The notes beneath the pieces are model-generated. The model was given only the letters and a program-made list of their open reading frames with translations. It made no database searches and was not told where the DNA came from. Positions 1 through 13,900 of a DNA stretch of 64,000 nt are shown here, piece by piece. The DNA lies in contig NC_051103.1 in the NCBI RefSeq assembly GCF_901709675.1, positions 5,627,501 to 5,691,500 of the forward strand. Direction: 5' to 3'. A program made the position numbers and the translations under genes. The number at the start of each line of letters is the position of its first letter. The stretch's first letter is position 1. This DNA is from Syngnathus acus (Eukaryota; Chordata; Actinopteri; Syngnathiformes; Syngnathidae).

Positions 1-3000
1 CCAGTCTAACAGCTTTTTTTTTTAAAAAAGAAGAAAAAAAATCTGCGGAAATAAGCAAAGTGGAAAAATGTGTTTTGGCCATTTATCTTCCCTTTGTGCC
101 AGGTCTATTTAATTTTGCTCGCCCGCGGATATAAATTGTGCCTCTTTATCGGCCGAGACGGAGAAAAGACTGCAACGGCCAAGGGCGCGAGGAAAGAGCA
201 AGGCAGGAGGGCATAAGATTTACACTCAAAAGGAGAAGAAGAAAAAAAAACACGACCCTGGGTCGTCGGCGGAGCATCTTCTTGACATCTTGAGGATTCA
301 CACTTGCCGTAGATCACTCGGTCCTTGAACAAATTCAGCTCTGACACAAAAGACCAAATCATTCTGAAGGACCCCCGCCACTGCCTTTCTTGCTACAATT
401 AAGACGAGCTTCTTTTCTATACTCTCGGTGAATCCACAGGTGGCCGGATATTAGCCAACGTTGCCTCTTGGAGAGAAAGACGCGAGTGGGTCAGTCAGAC
501 GCACAATTTGGAGGATACCGGGTGAATTTTGAAAGAGAAAGGCAAGCGTAGGAGAAAACGAGAAATCCGTCAGGAGTCAAACGCCGAGTCTGTGACAACA
601 AATAAATGAACATGTTTTATTGTAACCTAGCGACACAGCCTCCCTGCTGCGGCAATAAAATCACTCACGCACGCGCACGCACGCACGCGGCATCCAATCC
701 CATCTCAGTGTTCTTCAATAAAAATCCCTTCGGACAAGCATGATGGAGAGCCACTCGAGTGCGGAGTAGGAATACTTCGAAAACGACTTGTGGGTAAAAT
801 ATTACCCTGCTGGCAGATGGCTTGCCAATCCAAATTAAAAAAAAAAAAAAAAAGTGGTCGGGTTTATGCCGCACCCTTGACTGATGCTATATTTCACCTT
901 TTTTTACACGTGCTGACCCGCCTCCCCATATAGGCACAAATGCTGACGGCGAGGTTATTATATGCCTTACACAAAGTCAGGTGGTAAATTACGCAACCTT
1001 TAGCCACGGAGCAACCATGATGATATGCTGCCATCTTTGGTTGATTAATAAAAATCATTTTCAACTCAATTGAAAACAAGATTGTTACTCCAATGTACGT
1101 TGAATTTTCGTATAAAATTCGTATTTTCTTTAGGCCGAGATACGTCTCGGAAAGTGCAAAAGAAGATTTATGGCGTGAGCGTTTGACAATGGCTGCAGGC
1201 TGCCGATCAAAGCGTGTCCAATGCAATTTAATTAAAAGTGTCTCCCAGGGAGAGTGTGTAACGTGGAAAGCCCGCAAATGTGCTGATCAGCCCCCCCCCC
1301 ACCACATTACCTTATTGCGACTTCATTCCACCTTTGTCAAACAGGTGACACAGCAGAGCATCTGCCCATTAAGATGGAATCCAACACATACTTGACACCC
1401 CGCCAAAATAAAATTTTCTTTTTTTTTTTAAGACGAGTAGGAAAAAGGCGGAAGAACAAAAGTCAAAATTGCGAGTGGAAAATCACCAGAGGCTGGCAAA
1501 TGCGCGAGTCGATTAAGAGGCGTCAGGGAATGCGGCGTATAATTTCATAAAAAGAGATTCCTGTTTATTAAAACATCCGAGGCTCTCTGACACAAACGCG
1601 TTACAGCGTGACAGACAAAAGAAAAAAAAAAAAAAGTAATAATCTCAATTTTTCAATTAAGCTGACGCGGCGCAGCAGACGCCACCTTTGAATATTCTAA
1701 ATGTAATTGAGTGCGTGTTTTATATTAAAATAAAATGTAACGCTTATTTACTGAAGTGAAGCGATTCTCGCATTAAAAAAAACGATTTCTTCGCTGATTG
1801 ACAGGGGGAGCAAAATCTGGGTGTGGCTCACCATACAGTAAACAAAATGCAAAGGCGCGAGTGTGACATTCTGCGCTATCTCCATTTTTGTCGTCGTTGC
1901 GGTCGTCGTTATCGCTGCCCGAGCAGACAATATCTTGCCTTATCTGGTACAAACGTGACAGTCGGAGATGGAAATACTCAGTGTGCACTCTGTCGGCACA
2001 CACACACACACGCAAAAAGTAGGTGAGAGAAGACGATGAATTATTCTGCTTGACGGCGCACCTGCTGTCTTTAAGTTTTTGCCGTGTGCAGCGAGCACAG
2101 CGGCATCAGACGACAAAAGTGCCTGCCTTCCATCTTTACATGCCACGTGTTTGTCAGCCACAGTTGCAAGCAAGAACTTTTGTTTTTTATGGAGGCAACA
2201 TAAAACAAAAGGCCAGGAATAGCCTATGGAAAGGTTCCTATGTTATATAACGTTTTATGACGTCGGTCCTGGGACTTTTCTGACACGGCTCGTCAAGCAG
2301 TCTCCTGACTGACCTTTGTGACATTTTGCAAAAAAAAAAAACAGGAAGCGGCACGCTGTGACTTCCATCACGATGGGTTTAAAATGGGAAACTTTCAATG
2401 AGGGAAGTGTAAAATTAATATCTCAGTAGGACCCCGGTGGTGTCAGTAAACAATATCAATAAAAATGTTCCCATAAGCAGCAGGGAAGCGCAAACGTACA
2501 TATTCTGCTTGCCGTCTTTTTCGACGCTAACGGAATATGATTGTCCCCTGTGGTTGCGCGTAAGAATCCAATTGTTTTCAAACACACCTAATACTGCCAT
2601 TTAAATTGGAATTATTGAAAAACAAAAGAGCTGCTCAGTCGGCGATGCCACTCTGTTTCTATATTTCCCCCCCTCCTTTTCTGTTGTTCCTTTCAAATCA
2701 TTTTTTTTTCCACCTCAAAATTGAATTTTCCGACCAAACATTAATTATTCCGTGTTTACTTATTTATTTATTTATGGAGGCTTGATTGCATTTCTAGGTA
2801 TGTGTTGTGCTAATGAACCTGCTAGATTTATGCTAATGACATGTCAAAATTGAAAGGCTTTTATTCCAGGAGTTTTTTTTTTTTGCTTTGCAAGAAGACG
2901 GCAAATAACGGCGTGGCGTTCTTTTGTATTGAACTGCTTTACGTGTCGTGTCTTGTGAAAGCAAATTAGATTCGGCAACTCCGCCTCGAAAGCGGGAGCC

Positions 3001-3775
3001 TGGAGAACCGGTAAAACTCGGTGCCACGCCCGTTGTGCTCCAAAGTGTCTCGAGAGCGTGAGGTGCGGAGAGAAGAGATTGAAAGCGACAACGCAAAGGG
3101 TAAGAGCACGACTTCCGTCTCCCTGCTTCTCTTAATGGGTCTTTCCCCAGCTTCCTCCGAGGGTGGCTGATGGAATTTCATTACTTATGATTGAAAAGCC
3201 GCCAACTTTCCAAAGCTGGGAGGAGGTGCACTTAAAATGCCGCCGTGGCCCCCCCTGTGGATACCGACAATCGAATTTAGCCTCGGCTGGAACAAATACG
3301 GGACCCCTCTCCTTCCCCCGTGCGTCGAAAATGTTATTATTTGCAAATCTGGGTTATCGCAGAATATCGGATGGCGTCTACCGGGGAAAGCAGTAAAGGG
3401 AATGTTCATTAGTGTGGAAGAATCAATCTGACTTCACTGGCTAATGTGATCGTAAAGGAGGCGAAAATATTCACGATTCGCACTCGAGGGTTGTTAAATA
3501 CCCGGCGGGTTGAATTCTGGGTTTGAAGGCATTGTGGAAAAAAATTCAACTAGATACGCAGGACAATGGCATGCCTAAATAAACACTTCCTTGTCAACAA
3601 ATCAAAACCAAAAAACACATGATGACACATGGAGGGGTGTGGAAACTACAGCTATGCTTTTCATAAATTGAAAAAAAAGAATCCGGGTTAGGGTTAGGCT
3701 TTTTGAGTCATGATTTTCCTTTATTTATTTATTTATTTTTTATTTAAAATTATTTATTTATTTTCTTTCTTTCAG
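1..3775. other. Intergenic, no gene recognised
   Basis: No reading frame here resembles a known protein, and no credible exon was found. The stretch holds A- and T-runs, a short ATTT-rich tract near 2760 and another at 3715-3770. It ends in the polypyrimidine tract and AG (3774-3775) that precede the heptad-repeat exon. An untranslated first exon and promoter for that gene may lie here but could not be placed. Confidence 0.6.
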
Positions 3776-3812
3776 GCTTTTCACACATTTGATTTTGCTA
3801 GTAATCGGCGCA

Positions 3813-4349
3813 ATGTCTGACATTCACGGCGAGAAGTCGGACAAGCCTCCTGCGTACCAGGATCAGCCTCAGGTGTACTTTGATCAACCTCAGATGTACA
3901 GCGCTCAACCTCAAATGTACCAGGCCCAACCTCAGATGTATGCTGCCCAGCCTCAGATGTATGTGACCCAGCCTGAGATGCACCAGGCTCAAATGTATCA
4001 AAATCCGCCTCAGATGTACGCCGCTCAACCTCAGGTGTATATGGCCCAGCCACAGGCCTTCTCGATGCAAGAGGGCCAGCCTAAAATGCATGAAAATGAG
4101 ACATACCAGACTCAGTCTCAGAGAGTCCATACGTCTGAGACCAGGGACGACCACGATGGAGGCAGCAAGTGCCCCAAATGCTGCCGGAAGACAGGGAATT
4201 GCCTCATGAGCCCTGAGTGCGGCCGGGCGCTGCAGCTCTCCAGCGTTATCGCCACGTGCGCAATTTGTATCCGTTTTTTTGTGTGTAAGTATTATCCATA
4301 TTTGGTCCTACGAAAGGAGACAATTAAGGGAGGATCGGGACATACCTAA
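3813..4349 (+). CDS. Heptad-repeat (QPQMY) protein with Cys-rich tail
   Basis: I do not recognise this family. The exon begins after a good acceptor (TTTCTTTCTTTCAG, ends 3775), and the start is the ATG at 3813 (MSDIHGEKSDKPPAY). A PPAY motif (PPxY, a possible WW-domain ligand) sits near residue 13. Then come about ten imperfect seven-residue units of the form AQPQMYx (DNA about 3860-4065), an acidic/polar linker, and a C-terminal segment with Cys pairs (KCPKCCRKTGNC) followed by a short hydrophobic stretch. A strong donor GTAAGT begins at 4285. Splicing to the acceptor ending at 4710 would make a TAA across the junction, giving 157 aa; unspliced, the frame runs to 4349 (178 aa). A candidate AATAAA lies near 4994. 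The PPxY plus Cys/hydrophobic tail loosely recalls small membrane adaptors such as LITAF, but the full LITAF motif is absent. The repeats produce long antisense shadow frames. Confidence 0.5.
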   Translation: MSDIHGEKSDKPPAYQDQPQVYFDQPQMYSAQPQMYQAQPQMYAAQPQMYVTQPEMHQAQMYQNPPQMYAAQPQVYMAQPQAFSMQEGQPKMHENETYQTQSQRVHTSETRDDHDGGSKCPKCCRKTGNCLMSPECGRALQLSSVIATCAICIRFFVCKYYPYLVLRKETIKGGSGHT

Positions 4350-4379
4350 ATGTTTGGGTTCTTAGTCGATCGGTCCCGA

Positions 4380-4645
4380 TGGGACATAAGGACTCATGAT
4401 GAGACCAAATGTGGACGTAAATAATAAAGGGGCACGATGAGAAGCAATAGGGGACAATATATGACGTAATGCAACATGATGAGGCACATTTTAGGATACT
4501 AAGGAATATAATAGGTAGATAAAAGGATATGCTGGGACATGATGGGATGTTATGAGGCGTAATGATATCATGGGGACACTGTGGGACAAAACAGGACAGA
4601 AATAGGACCCGCTGGGACATTGCAGGGGACATAATGGGACAAAAA
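4380..4645. repeat. Degenerate GGGACATAATG-type tandem repeat
   Basis: Words such as GGGACATAATG, GGGACATGATGGG and GGGACACTG recur irregularly over about 260 bp, between the candidate donor at 4285 and acceptor at 4710 of the heptad-repeat gene. This looks like a decayed minisatellite of roughly 10-15 bp period. Confidence 0.45.
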
Positions 4646-4999
4646 AAAAAAAAAATGCGGGAGAAAGTTGACTGCTGCCTTGTCATATTTTGCTTTTTTT
4701 TTTTTTCCAGAATCTCCAATCTTACTTTTCCGGGATCTTTTGACATCTTGAAAGGGATCCATTGCTACTGGTATGCCAAATGCCATCGTCCATCCATCAT
4801 GAGAAAGAGTTGGTGAGGGTGGGCTGTTTAGTATGTAAAGAAGAATTTCTTAATATATAATTGTTTTTCATGCAAATCTTGTGAGGTGGATTGTACTTTT
4901 GAATCAAATATAATGGGGAAAAAAAAGAAGACTTCTTTGTTTTTGCATTTTCAATCTGCCGCCGCCGTGCCTTCTTTCCAATTTCACACATATAAATAA

Positions 5000-7900
5000 A
5001 AAAAATAAAAATAGCCGGCAGATGATAAAGTGGTACACTTGGATGATTTAAAACCACGCTTGGAGATGAGTGACAGCGCCGACGAGAGCAACTTGTTGTC
5101 GAGGAGGATTGTGGGAAGGCGGTGTCAATGATCTCAGATGGATTTGCTGTCAGGGAACATAAAACTAATTCATGGTCCGCATCAGTTTGATCCTGACCTT
5201 GTGGCAGTCGCGGCAAGACGAGAAAGATCATTAAAAAAAAAAAAACTGGTCAGAGCAGACTGCCACATGTGAGCATATAATAATATCTTTTGGCTTGGTG
5301 ATGCAGCATGTGGCGCAGAGCCATGTGTCATGTGACAAAATTAAAAGTGTCCAGAACGGATTGTTTTTCTGGTTCCCAATGTTCAGGGATAGAAAATTCA
5401 ACAATCTGTCATCCAGGTTTTTTTTTTTTTTGCAAAAATAATGCATATTTGATGCTATTACAGGACACAATGTTCCGTTTGGGGACTGTAGTTCAGAATG
5501 AAATGGTCCAATTTAGTAAAGAATGGAACGTTCCACATGAGGTTACATCTAAAAACAGAAGGGTCCATCCATGCTGTGTTTTTTTTTTTTTTTTTCCTTC
5601 TAGGAATGGAATTGTCCACTTTAGGAATGGTCCAGAGATGAGCGTTACCACATTTTATGTTAAATTAAGCGGACTAGGTGTCGAGTGTAGAACTTTAATC
5701 AGCAAATCCCGGGCGCAAATGTCAGCAATTAACATTGTGACCGTTTCAGTTAAAAGTAAAGCGGACAAGTTTGGAACGTTTGCCGCAAAGGTCAAAGCCT
5801 TCACACACCTTTTTCTTTGTTCCTTCCTGTAATTTTGCATTTCTCTTAATTTTCTCCCGTTCTCATGCGGCCTACATGTCGACGACGGCGGCGTCACAAT
5901 AAAGGGGTGACATTTCAAGCAGACAGATTAGGGCCGCACTCCAATTAATTTTGCTTTCCCCTGCGTTAAACAGACAATCAGGCAAAGGCGAAATGTCACG
6001 GAAACAAACGAGGAGTCGCCGCGTGGTTGACAATTACTGCCGAGCACCTCACAAATGTCAATATGTTCAAGCGCGGAGATGGATAGATGACGGGAGGAGG
6101 TCCCGTCGGCTCGTTTGATGGAGGTGAAAGGTCAAAGTTCCTGAGATTTTGGACGGATGACACAAATTCCGCGCAGCTGATGCGTTTTGAGAGGCGGTCA
6201 GGTGGCGGCGGCGGCGTTGTGGATGTCGATGAAACGCACCTCCATTTCTCAGGTCGCTTTAATTACCTTCCTGTCGCCAAGAAGCGCAGCTGGCGCTGGC
6301 CGTGATTGACTTGGGCCACCACCAGACGCCACGTAATTTGCCGCGTAAAAAAAAAAAAACGCAACAAAAGCGACGCTTCATTACACCCGTGAAATGAACA
6401 CGGCGAGATTCCGCCGCGGAAGTCTTTCCCGGCCTCGGGTGACTCGGCTGGATGTTAAACAAACGCGCGTTTTGTCTTCCCGGAAATATAACAACACAAT
6501 AGCCGCGGCTAGCACAGATGCGCATTCATTACGCCGCCGTAAAAAGATGGTTATTTTCACTTAACTGCCGCCGAGGACGTGTAAAACGCAAAAGACGGCA
6601 CACTGGAGGTTTGCTTAAAAGGCTCGCAAAGTTTACCGCAACCTTTCGAACTTGGGGAAACTTTTCCTCCCCACCCCGCTACTCTAAACACCTTCTTTCT
6701 CCCGGCATGATGGAATTTTTTTATTTTTATAAAGTCTAGTTAGTGTGAGGTAGAAGAAAAAAAAAAAAGCAGATGACATTTCATCTCCATGGATACGTAC
6801 ATCTTGAGCGTTTGCTCGATGGGAACATTGTGTGAGGACTTTTCAGATGTACTGACAGCCTTGTCCACCATCTTGGTCCATCTAATGAAAAAACAATAAG
6901 TCCACTCACACTTCCATTTTCCGAGTATATCTCCTGATAAGAACACGATTCATGGCAGTTGTCTTTTTTTTGGGGGGGGGGGCCGTTTCATTTTAAGATG
7001 ATCCATTTCACGAGCACAACAGACAAAACAATAAAAGCAGCGGCGTATCACTTTGCCCGAGCAAGACAAATAAAAACGTCTTGACACGGCGCGTACATTA
7101 CGCAAACAAAACAAGTCAGCCGTTTATCGCGCCGGGCTTTTACCTGCTAATGGAATTTAGTTCCGTTGAGAGTGAAAGAGAGAAGCGGCCCGCCGCATCA
7201 AAACCAAACGCCGTCGTCTAAATATTGCATAAATCAAAAATCCATTAAGATGGCGGCGACGTGCTGCTTCCATCCATCTGAGAGCTTTTGCGAGCGCGTG
7301 GGGAAAAAACAACAACTTTGTATCATTGCGAGTAGAAAGGGGGGGGGAAAAGCACCGCCAATGCTAAAAAGTCACCTTCTGGTTGTTAGATTTTTGTGCT
7401 TGCGTGGTCAGAGGCTTTTTGTTCCAGCTGGACGCCGAGGTTTGCGCGACAGATGCCACATTAAGCGACGGCGCCAACCCCCGCCGTTCCAATTTCCCGT
7501 CACTGCGCCTGGACCGCCACTGCGTGTCAACTTGACATCCCCAAAACAATTCCGTATCGTCATTATCATCATGGCGGTGGCAAAGGATGTCAGTGTAATG
7601 TTTGGCGCGCGTAATGACGAGCTAATATAGCGCTACACGATTAGCTTTTATGGCAAAACAATGGAGCGCCTACAAAGGGGCACATTGGAAAGCAATTTTT
7701 TTTTCCACTCCACTGGTCAAAATCAACACAGATTTTGGATTCGATGTTTACGTGTAATCAAAGACATTTGGACTAATTTTTGTCCATTCCGGGTGTCATG
7801 TGCGCATGTGCAGGGATTGCTCTCCAGAGGTCGGGCGAGAAATCTACCGAGGTAAATGTCACTTCACTATTTTCTTGTCATACTACTACTTTTTTTATTT

Positions 7901-10900
7901 CATATTATGATTTCTTTCCCCATAAGAATTATGATTATTTTATTATTATTTTATTATTCAATTCTTCTGGATGTTTTTCTATCTGAACATTTTGCTCATA
8001 ATGTTGCTTTTTCATCAGTCCTGTTTTTTTTTTTTTTTAAAAAACTACAATCAACTGGCAACCACTCCTGTGGTCATTTTTCCTTCCACAGGACTGGAGT
8101 GGAACAGCAATCGCTTTCCCCCCCCCCCCCCCCCCCCTACTAGAAGTGTTGTTTCGGCCTTGGCGGAGGACGGAGCGGCTCCGAACGGTCGTCGGGGACA
8201 AACTACTCGATGATGCTCCGTGAGGACTTCTCCGGGGGCAATCTGTCGATATCCGACGCGACGCTACGCGGCCTGCTAAAATTGGACGTATTGAATGGTG
8301 ACGCTCGATTGCGGGCCTCGGCGAGTGAGCGAGCACTTTAAATAGCAATAAGAGCCAATCAAGTCCCTGCCTGCTGCTCTCAAATTGCTGCCGTCCTCTC
8401 GGTGGAGCTATGCAGTGAAGTCTCACACACACACAGACACACACACACGCGGGAAAAAAGACAGAGCGCTGCCTTTGTTGTTGCTCTATGGAGGGAATAT
8501 TTCCATGCTGCAGCTACACAGTGAAAAGAATAATGATTGCATGGCTTTTTTTTATATAAAGAAAAAAAAGGATGGGGAAAAAAAAAATCAGCAGCAGCAC
8601 TGCCTCCCTGTCCTCTTAGTTGTTGCTTTGGGATTTGCTTGTTTTTTTTTTTTATCCCAGACGTTAACAAATTCAGTCGTCCTTCAGGAAAAAGATTGTT
8701 ATAATTAGACCGTCATTGCAATTAATGACAATGTTTACTGCGTCTTCTCCCAAGGTTATTGCGGCGGTGAAGCAAAAGTTGGCAAAGGAGGACAACGGAA
8801 GAAAATATGGATTTGCATCGTCATCAATTTCACTCTTAACTGCATATGTCCTGCAAAATAAAACTAAGTGGAGCGTCGTTCATCCAAATTAAACCGATTT
8901 TATGTTGTCGGAATTTTGTCAAACCAACTTGAAAATGGGGAGGAACTTTTTTTCAGGATTACTTCCCAACAAGTTGAGAGTTGTTTCCTGACATTATGGG
9001 TCGTTTGCTGCTTCGGCCAAAGTGATCGGGACAGCTACATTAAAATGTAAATTCCCGCTCGTCTTCCTATTTTGCCGGTGGTTAGGAAGGAATTAGGGGC
9101 AGCGGCCCCCCTCAGGGCAGACTATTCAAATGGCCGTCTGAGTTTCAGAAACGCCGCCGTCTGCACGCTCCCGACAAGTCACTTTGGCTAAATTGTCTAG
9201 CTCTCAACTTGAATAAATCGCACGAGCTCGTTTCACAGACTTAACACGACGTCTACTTAACCGTAATACCAACTCCTGCCACAAGAGGGCCTTCATCCTC
9301 TCCAACAGCCGATTGCTAATCACGCCGCCGATTTTTGCCAAAGCAGCGACACTTGGGGGGGGTCATGTTGTCTTTACTAATTTATCCCAAATAGTTGGCG
9401 CGCCCGTACCGCCAGAGCATCTGTTCGGAGATTCGGGGAGGACGCTCGTCGACATTGGCGCGGTGGAGTCAGCGGACATCCTACGTGACAGAATCAACAA
9501 CTGGTCCAGTGCTGCCGACGCAACGCGGCTGCTGAGTTATCAAACTCGTTTGGTGGCATATTGGACGGCTCAATGCAATCTCTCCTCTTCTAAAAGTTTT
9601 CCCCATCTCTGGTGATTTGGCACTCTCTTCCGTTTTTCCATGCCGCTAAACTCTTTAGCCCATCTCGTGTAATCGGAGACGGCCATTATTGCACTCGCCA
9701 GTGCGTCCTGCAGATCGTTCCTGATGCAATTTTGCACTCTCCGTGTTTCCCAAGCGCTTCGCTTAATAATAAAAGCGTCCATCCTGCCTGTTTTTGTTGT
9801 TGTTGTTTTTTTTCTTGACTTCCATTTCATTTGGGCCAGGAAAATGCATCTGTCGCCCATCAGCATGATTCATGGACGCCACCAAGGCGGAGCAGCTGTT
9901 GGCCTTTGCGACGGGGGCCGTCTATGAAATGTCATGCATGTGGCAAACCTTGTAATCACTTTGCGCCATTAGAATGGAAATTGATCTTTTTTTTTGGTCA
10001 CAAATGCATTTCAAATAAGTGCCGATTCGCTTAGCGACCTACAACCGGCAAAACGTGAGGCTTGATATCGTCAATATGGTTCAGGCATAAAGTTGACTTT
10101 GACTGAGTGAAAGTTTCCTTAAAACTAGCAAAGCGGTACATGTGGGGGTGAAACGTGATCTCCCGAGACTTGCGGTGACAAACTTGTGGAAGTCAACTTT
10201 GCACGGGGGGAAAACAAAAAACAAAAAAAAACATACTTCTCACTTCTGCGCGAAACTTTGAGGTTATGTAACGAACCGTGCGTTGCGTAAGCGTGAGAGG
10301 AGAAAAGGGACGAAAAATATTTGTTTTTTTCCCCATCAAATGAAACGTCTCCGAGGCGTCAGCGGAGAAGCGTCCCGAGCGATGATAAACTTATCCTCTA
10401 ATGAGCTGCTGTGACTTTCAAGGTTTATCGCTGTCACGATGAAAACAAATATGAGGTGCCTCGTGGCCGCCAGACGAGATTGGGAAAAGACTTGGTGACA
10501 ATGAGCCACATGCTGCTTCACCCAGACTTTATTTTTACCCAATCAAACTGTAATGAAGCTTACGTCATAATTATTTGTCAAACTGACTTCCTGCCAAGCT
10601 CATTGATGCTTTCCCCATTTCCCCAAGAAAACTTTTACTGGAACTTAGCTCGGACTCCAACCTGTGGACGAATGTCCATCTGGATTTCAGCTGCATTGGA
10701 AGCGACGGACGTCAACCGCTAGTTAATTAGCCCGCCGTCCGTGTGGCCGGCAAACGGCGAGATAAGATTCCCGCTGCGACGTGTGGGATTCCGTTATCTG
10801 GCTTCCAGGTGTTCCAGCACCAGGAATCTCAGCAGCAGACTCTAACTAAAGTACCAATAAGCTCTTTAAAGCAATTTACACAAAGTGGACGCTTTGTGGA

Positions 10901-13900
10901 TTATTTCAGTGATTATTTCAGTGATGCGATTTATTCTGCGCTCGTTGGGGGGGAAACTAGAATCGAGTTGGTGAACCGATTTCCATCGCTTGGGTATTAT
11001 GAAAGGGCTGCAATTGTTTTTGATGAATGGAACTCTCCGTAGTCCTGAATGACAAACGATCGGAAGCCCAGATGGCTCGTTCGTCACTGTCGGCAGAGGC
11101 CTGTTAGCCGCCCGTCCCTGCAGTCCGCCGAGCATTTCGGCTAACCTAATCTCTTCCTACTCGACGGGGATCGTTTTGTAGACAATAAGATTCAAATAAA
11201 GTAGTGAAATAGAAGTATTGGGAGTTTTCAAAACGACAAGGAGTTTAAACCACTGGAGGTTTCCCAGTATAGAACAAGAGGAGACGATCTATAATGAGCT
11301 CCCCACTAGCATTTCCGTCAAAATATTTTGCACTTTAATCCACCATGATGGCATTGAACCATCGCGGGTGACAAACGCACGGAGACAAACATGGTGCCAA
11401 TATTTGGCCAAATAATCTCCCTCATCACCTCTCTGCCCGGCCGCCTCTCTACCTGAGCGCTAATAGCGTCGAGTGCTCCTTATCTACAGTGCAAGTGTCA
11501 ACGCGCGTCTGCCGCGAGACGAGTGGAGAGTTCTGTGTGCTTGAGTGCATCCGTACTCGGCCTCCTCCACCACCTTAAAGGCCGCTGTTACGTGTGTGTG
11601 TGTGTGTGTATAGAATGGCAAAAGTATAAAAGAGAGAAGAAAAAACCTAAACCGAACCTAAGCCACAGTGTGCTGGCCTAGCTACAAATTCGTCCCACCA
11701 CCAAACGCCATTTGTTATTTGTTCCCGTTACCCGCCGTATGCTCGCTTCCTGCCAAAACGTGCATCATGAGCCACGAGCCGGTCGGCCGCCGCTTGCCGG
11801 AGTTACACTAGATGTTTTCTGCTCCGAGATATCGCCAAGAAGTTTTACTGGGAGATGAAAGACGGGACGGCGGCAGGAGGCGCTCCGGGGATGCAGATAG
11901 AAGCCAAACACGGGGGAGTGGATTCCGGATGTTTGCGTGCGGCGCGTTATCGTCTTCCATCGCACTTCCTTCACTCCCAAGCTCCAATTCCAAGGTTGTG
12001 ACATTGCCACGCGGCGCTCTGGCTCATCCGCGCGGCCATTAGTCACAGCTGCTTCCTCTCGCCATCTGGCCGAGTGATGCTAGCGAGTCGACACCACCCC
12101 ACAACGGCGCAGACCCGCACAAACGCAACCTGCCCGCTAGACAATTTAGACATTAATGAGAGGCAAGAACTCAAAGGAACTGTCAACACTTCTCCGCTGC
12201 TCGTTTCCAACAATGGGAATCGTGGCCAGGCGATGGCGCACATGACACATTAAGGACGGGAATAACACAGAATGTCATTTTTATCCATTTGTGCAAGGAT
12301 AGCCTCGTTTTAAACGGGGATGCTCTTGGAGCAAGCTGCCAATCAAGATCAGATTTGCTCCACTTTCAACTCTTTGAAAGTTAGATGTTAATCTCTTATC
12401 ATGAATCTACGGAGAAACGATACCACATTTTTACTTTACTTTATTTCGGAAATTTCATCCTGTGTTCAGTGGTTTTGCTCACAAATTGTTTCCAATTGTT
12501 TTCTTCTTTCTATTTATGATTTCTCTCTTAAATGTCAGATTTTGTTATTTAGCATTTTTTTATTTTATTTTATTTTCATGTTTTCCTTCTTTTTTTCAGT
12601 TTACATTTTTTTTTGTTTTTTCCCAAAAAGTTTTGCGTTGTATTTTTTGCTGATTGTCTTTTATTTGCTTACTATTTTACATATTTTAATTTTTGAAGAT
12701 TGTCATCTTTATACTTAGTTTTTCTTTACCAAAAGCTTTCTGTTGATCTTTTGTATAACATTTATTTATTTATTTTTATGAAGTGATCTAATTTTCCTTA
12801 AGAATGTGCGATTCAACTTCTAATGGATTCTTTTCTGCACTTTTGGATTAAAGGTCCGATCCCCAATAACATTTTATTTTATCACCTGTTGCAAGTCACC
12901 GACGCAGCGATAAAGCACTAACCATTCCAAAAACAGTGACTAAACGTCCTTCACAATAGCAAAAGTAGTTTGCTTGAATGCAAATCAAGACGCCATGTGA
13001 CTAATGGAGTGCGCTGCTCCTTCTGCACACGCTAATAAAGCTTTTTAATTAGCGCTTGCTTCAAGCGGCTGCTTAACACACTCCCTTTTTACGCCTCACT
13101 TTAGCATCAGATAACAAATCCGGTTTTCTTTTGCCGCTGACACTTTATTGGAGGAGTCGGATTGTTGAATAATTGGTCGCCCCAACTGTACTTTAGGGCC
13201 CCAAAAAGATTTCATCAACACAGAACACCTTCCTCCCGTCCTTCCCGTCTCCGAAAAAAACCCTTAATTGTGTGATTGACAGGCGGCGGGCGGCACACTT
13301 AGATTTGTCATCTCCATCCGTCAGTCTTCATTCGCTCGAGCTCATTCGCTCGGCCGCACCGCCTCGTCGTATCATTACTGCCGCAGTGCAGGGCCTGACA
13401 CCTTTTAATATCCTGGTGGAGTTCGGAAAGGTGGCGGAGGAGGAGGACGGGGTTGGGTTCGAGGTGGGGAGGGGGGGGGCTGCCCGTGGAGAAAATTCAT
13501 TAGTCAGACCCCTGAGCTGGCCCTGCACATTCCATCTCGCCGCTTGTGAAATAAGAGCCTCGGCCTAGTGTGCACATCTACTGTGACCCCATTATGCCAC
13601 CTCATATACAAGCCGGAGCCTCTCTAAAGACAAATAAAATCACATTACTGTAGCGCGCACACACATTTACACGGCACCTTTGCCGGCACCGGATGAGATT
13701 CCAGAGCTGCATTTGTTTGACTCGAGTGAGTTCACAGGCCAGACCTGCGTGTGCTTTAAATGACGGGGGGGCCCCCCGCTTGTAGCGTGTTAGCGCACAA
13801 GAGGAAGCACCCGCAGCATCAGGACCACGCGTGACGGAATGCCGAGGGTGCGCTTTAAATTTAAATCCAGAGCGTGGCCGGCTTAAGTTTAATTGGGCTC

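Noticed and set aside
3781-4154. Long minus-strand frames opposite the heptad-repeat exon
   Set aside because: They arise because the 21-nt repeat keeps all frames open. Splice sites and the sensible start favour the + strand.
5308-5832. 174-residue frame in the desert
   Set aside because: It contains two runs of Phe from T tracts and no domain, and it lacks credible splice sites.
12401-12718. Hydrophobic Phe/Leu-rich frame that looks like a membrane protein
   Set aside because: It is a translation of a T-rich tract with no conserved motif, no splice context and no homology I recognise.
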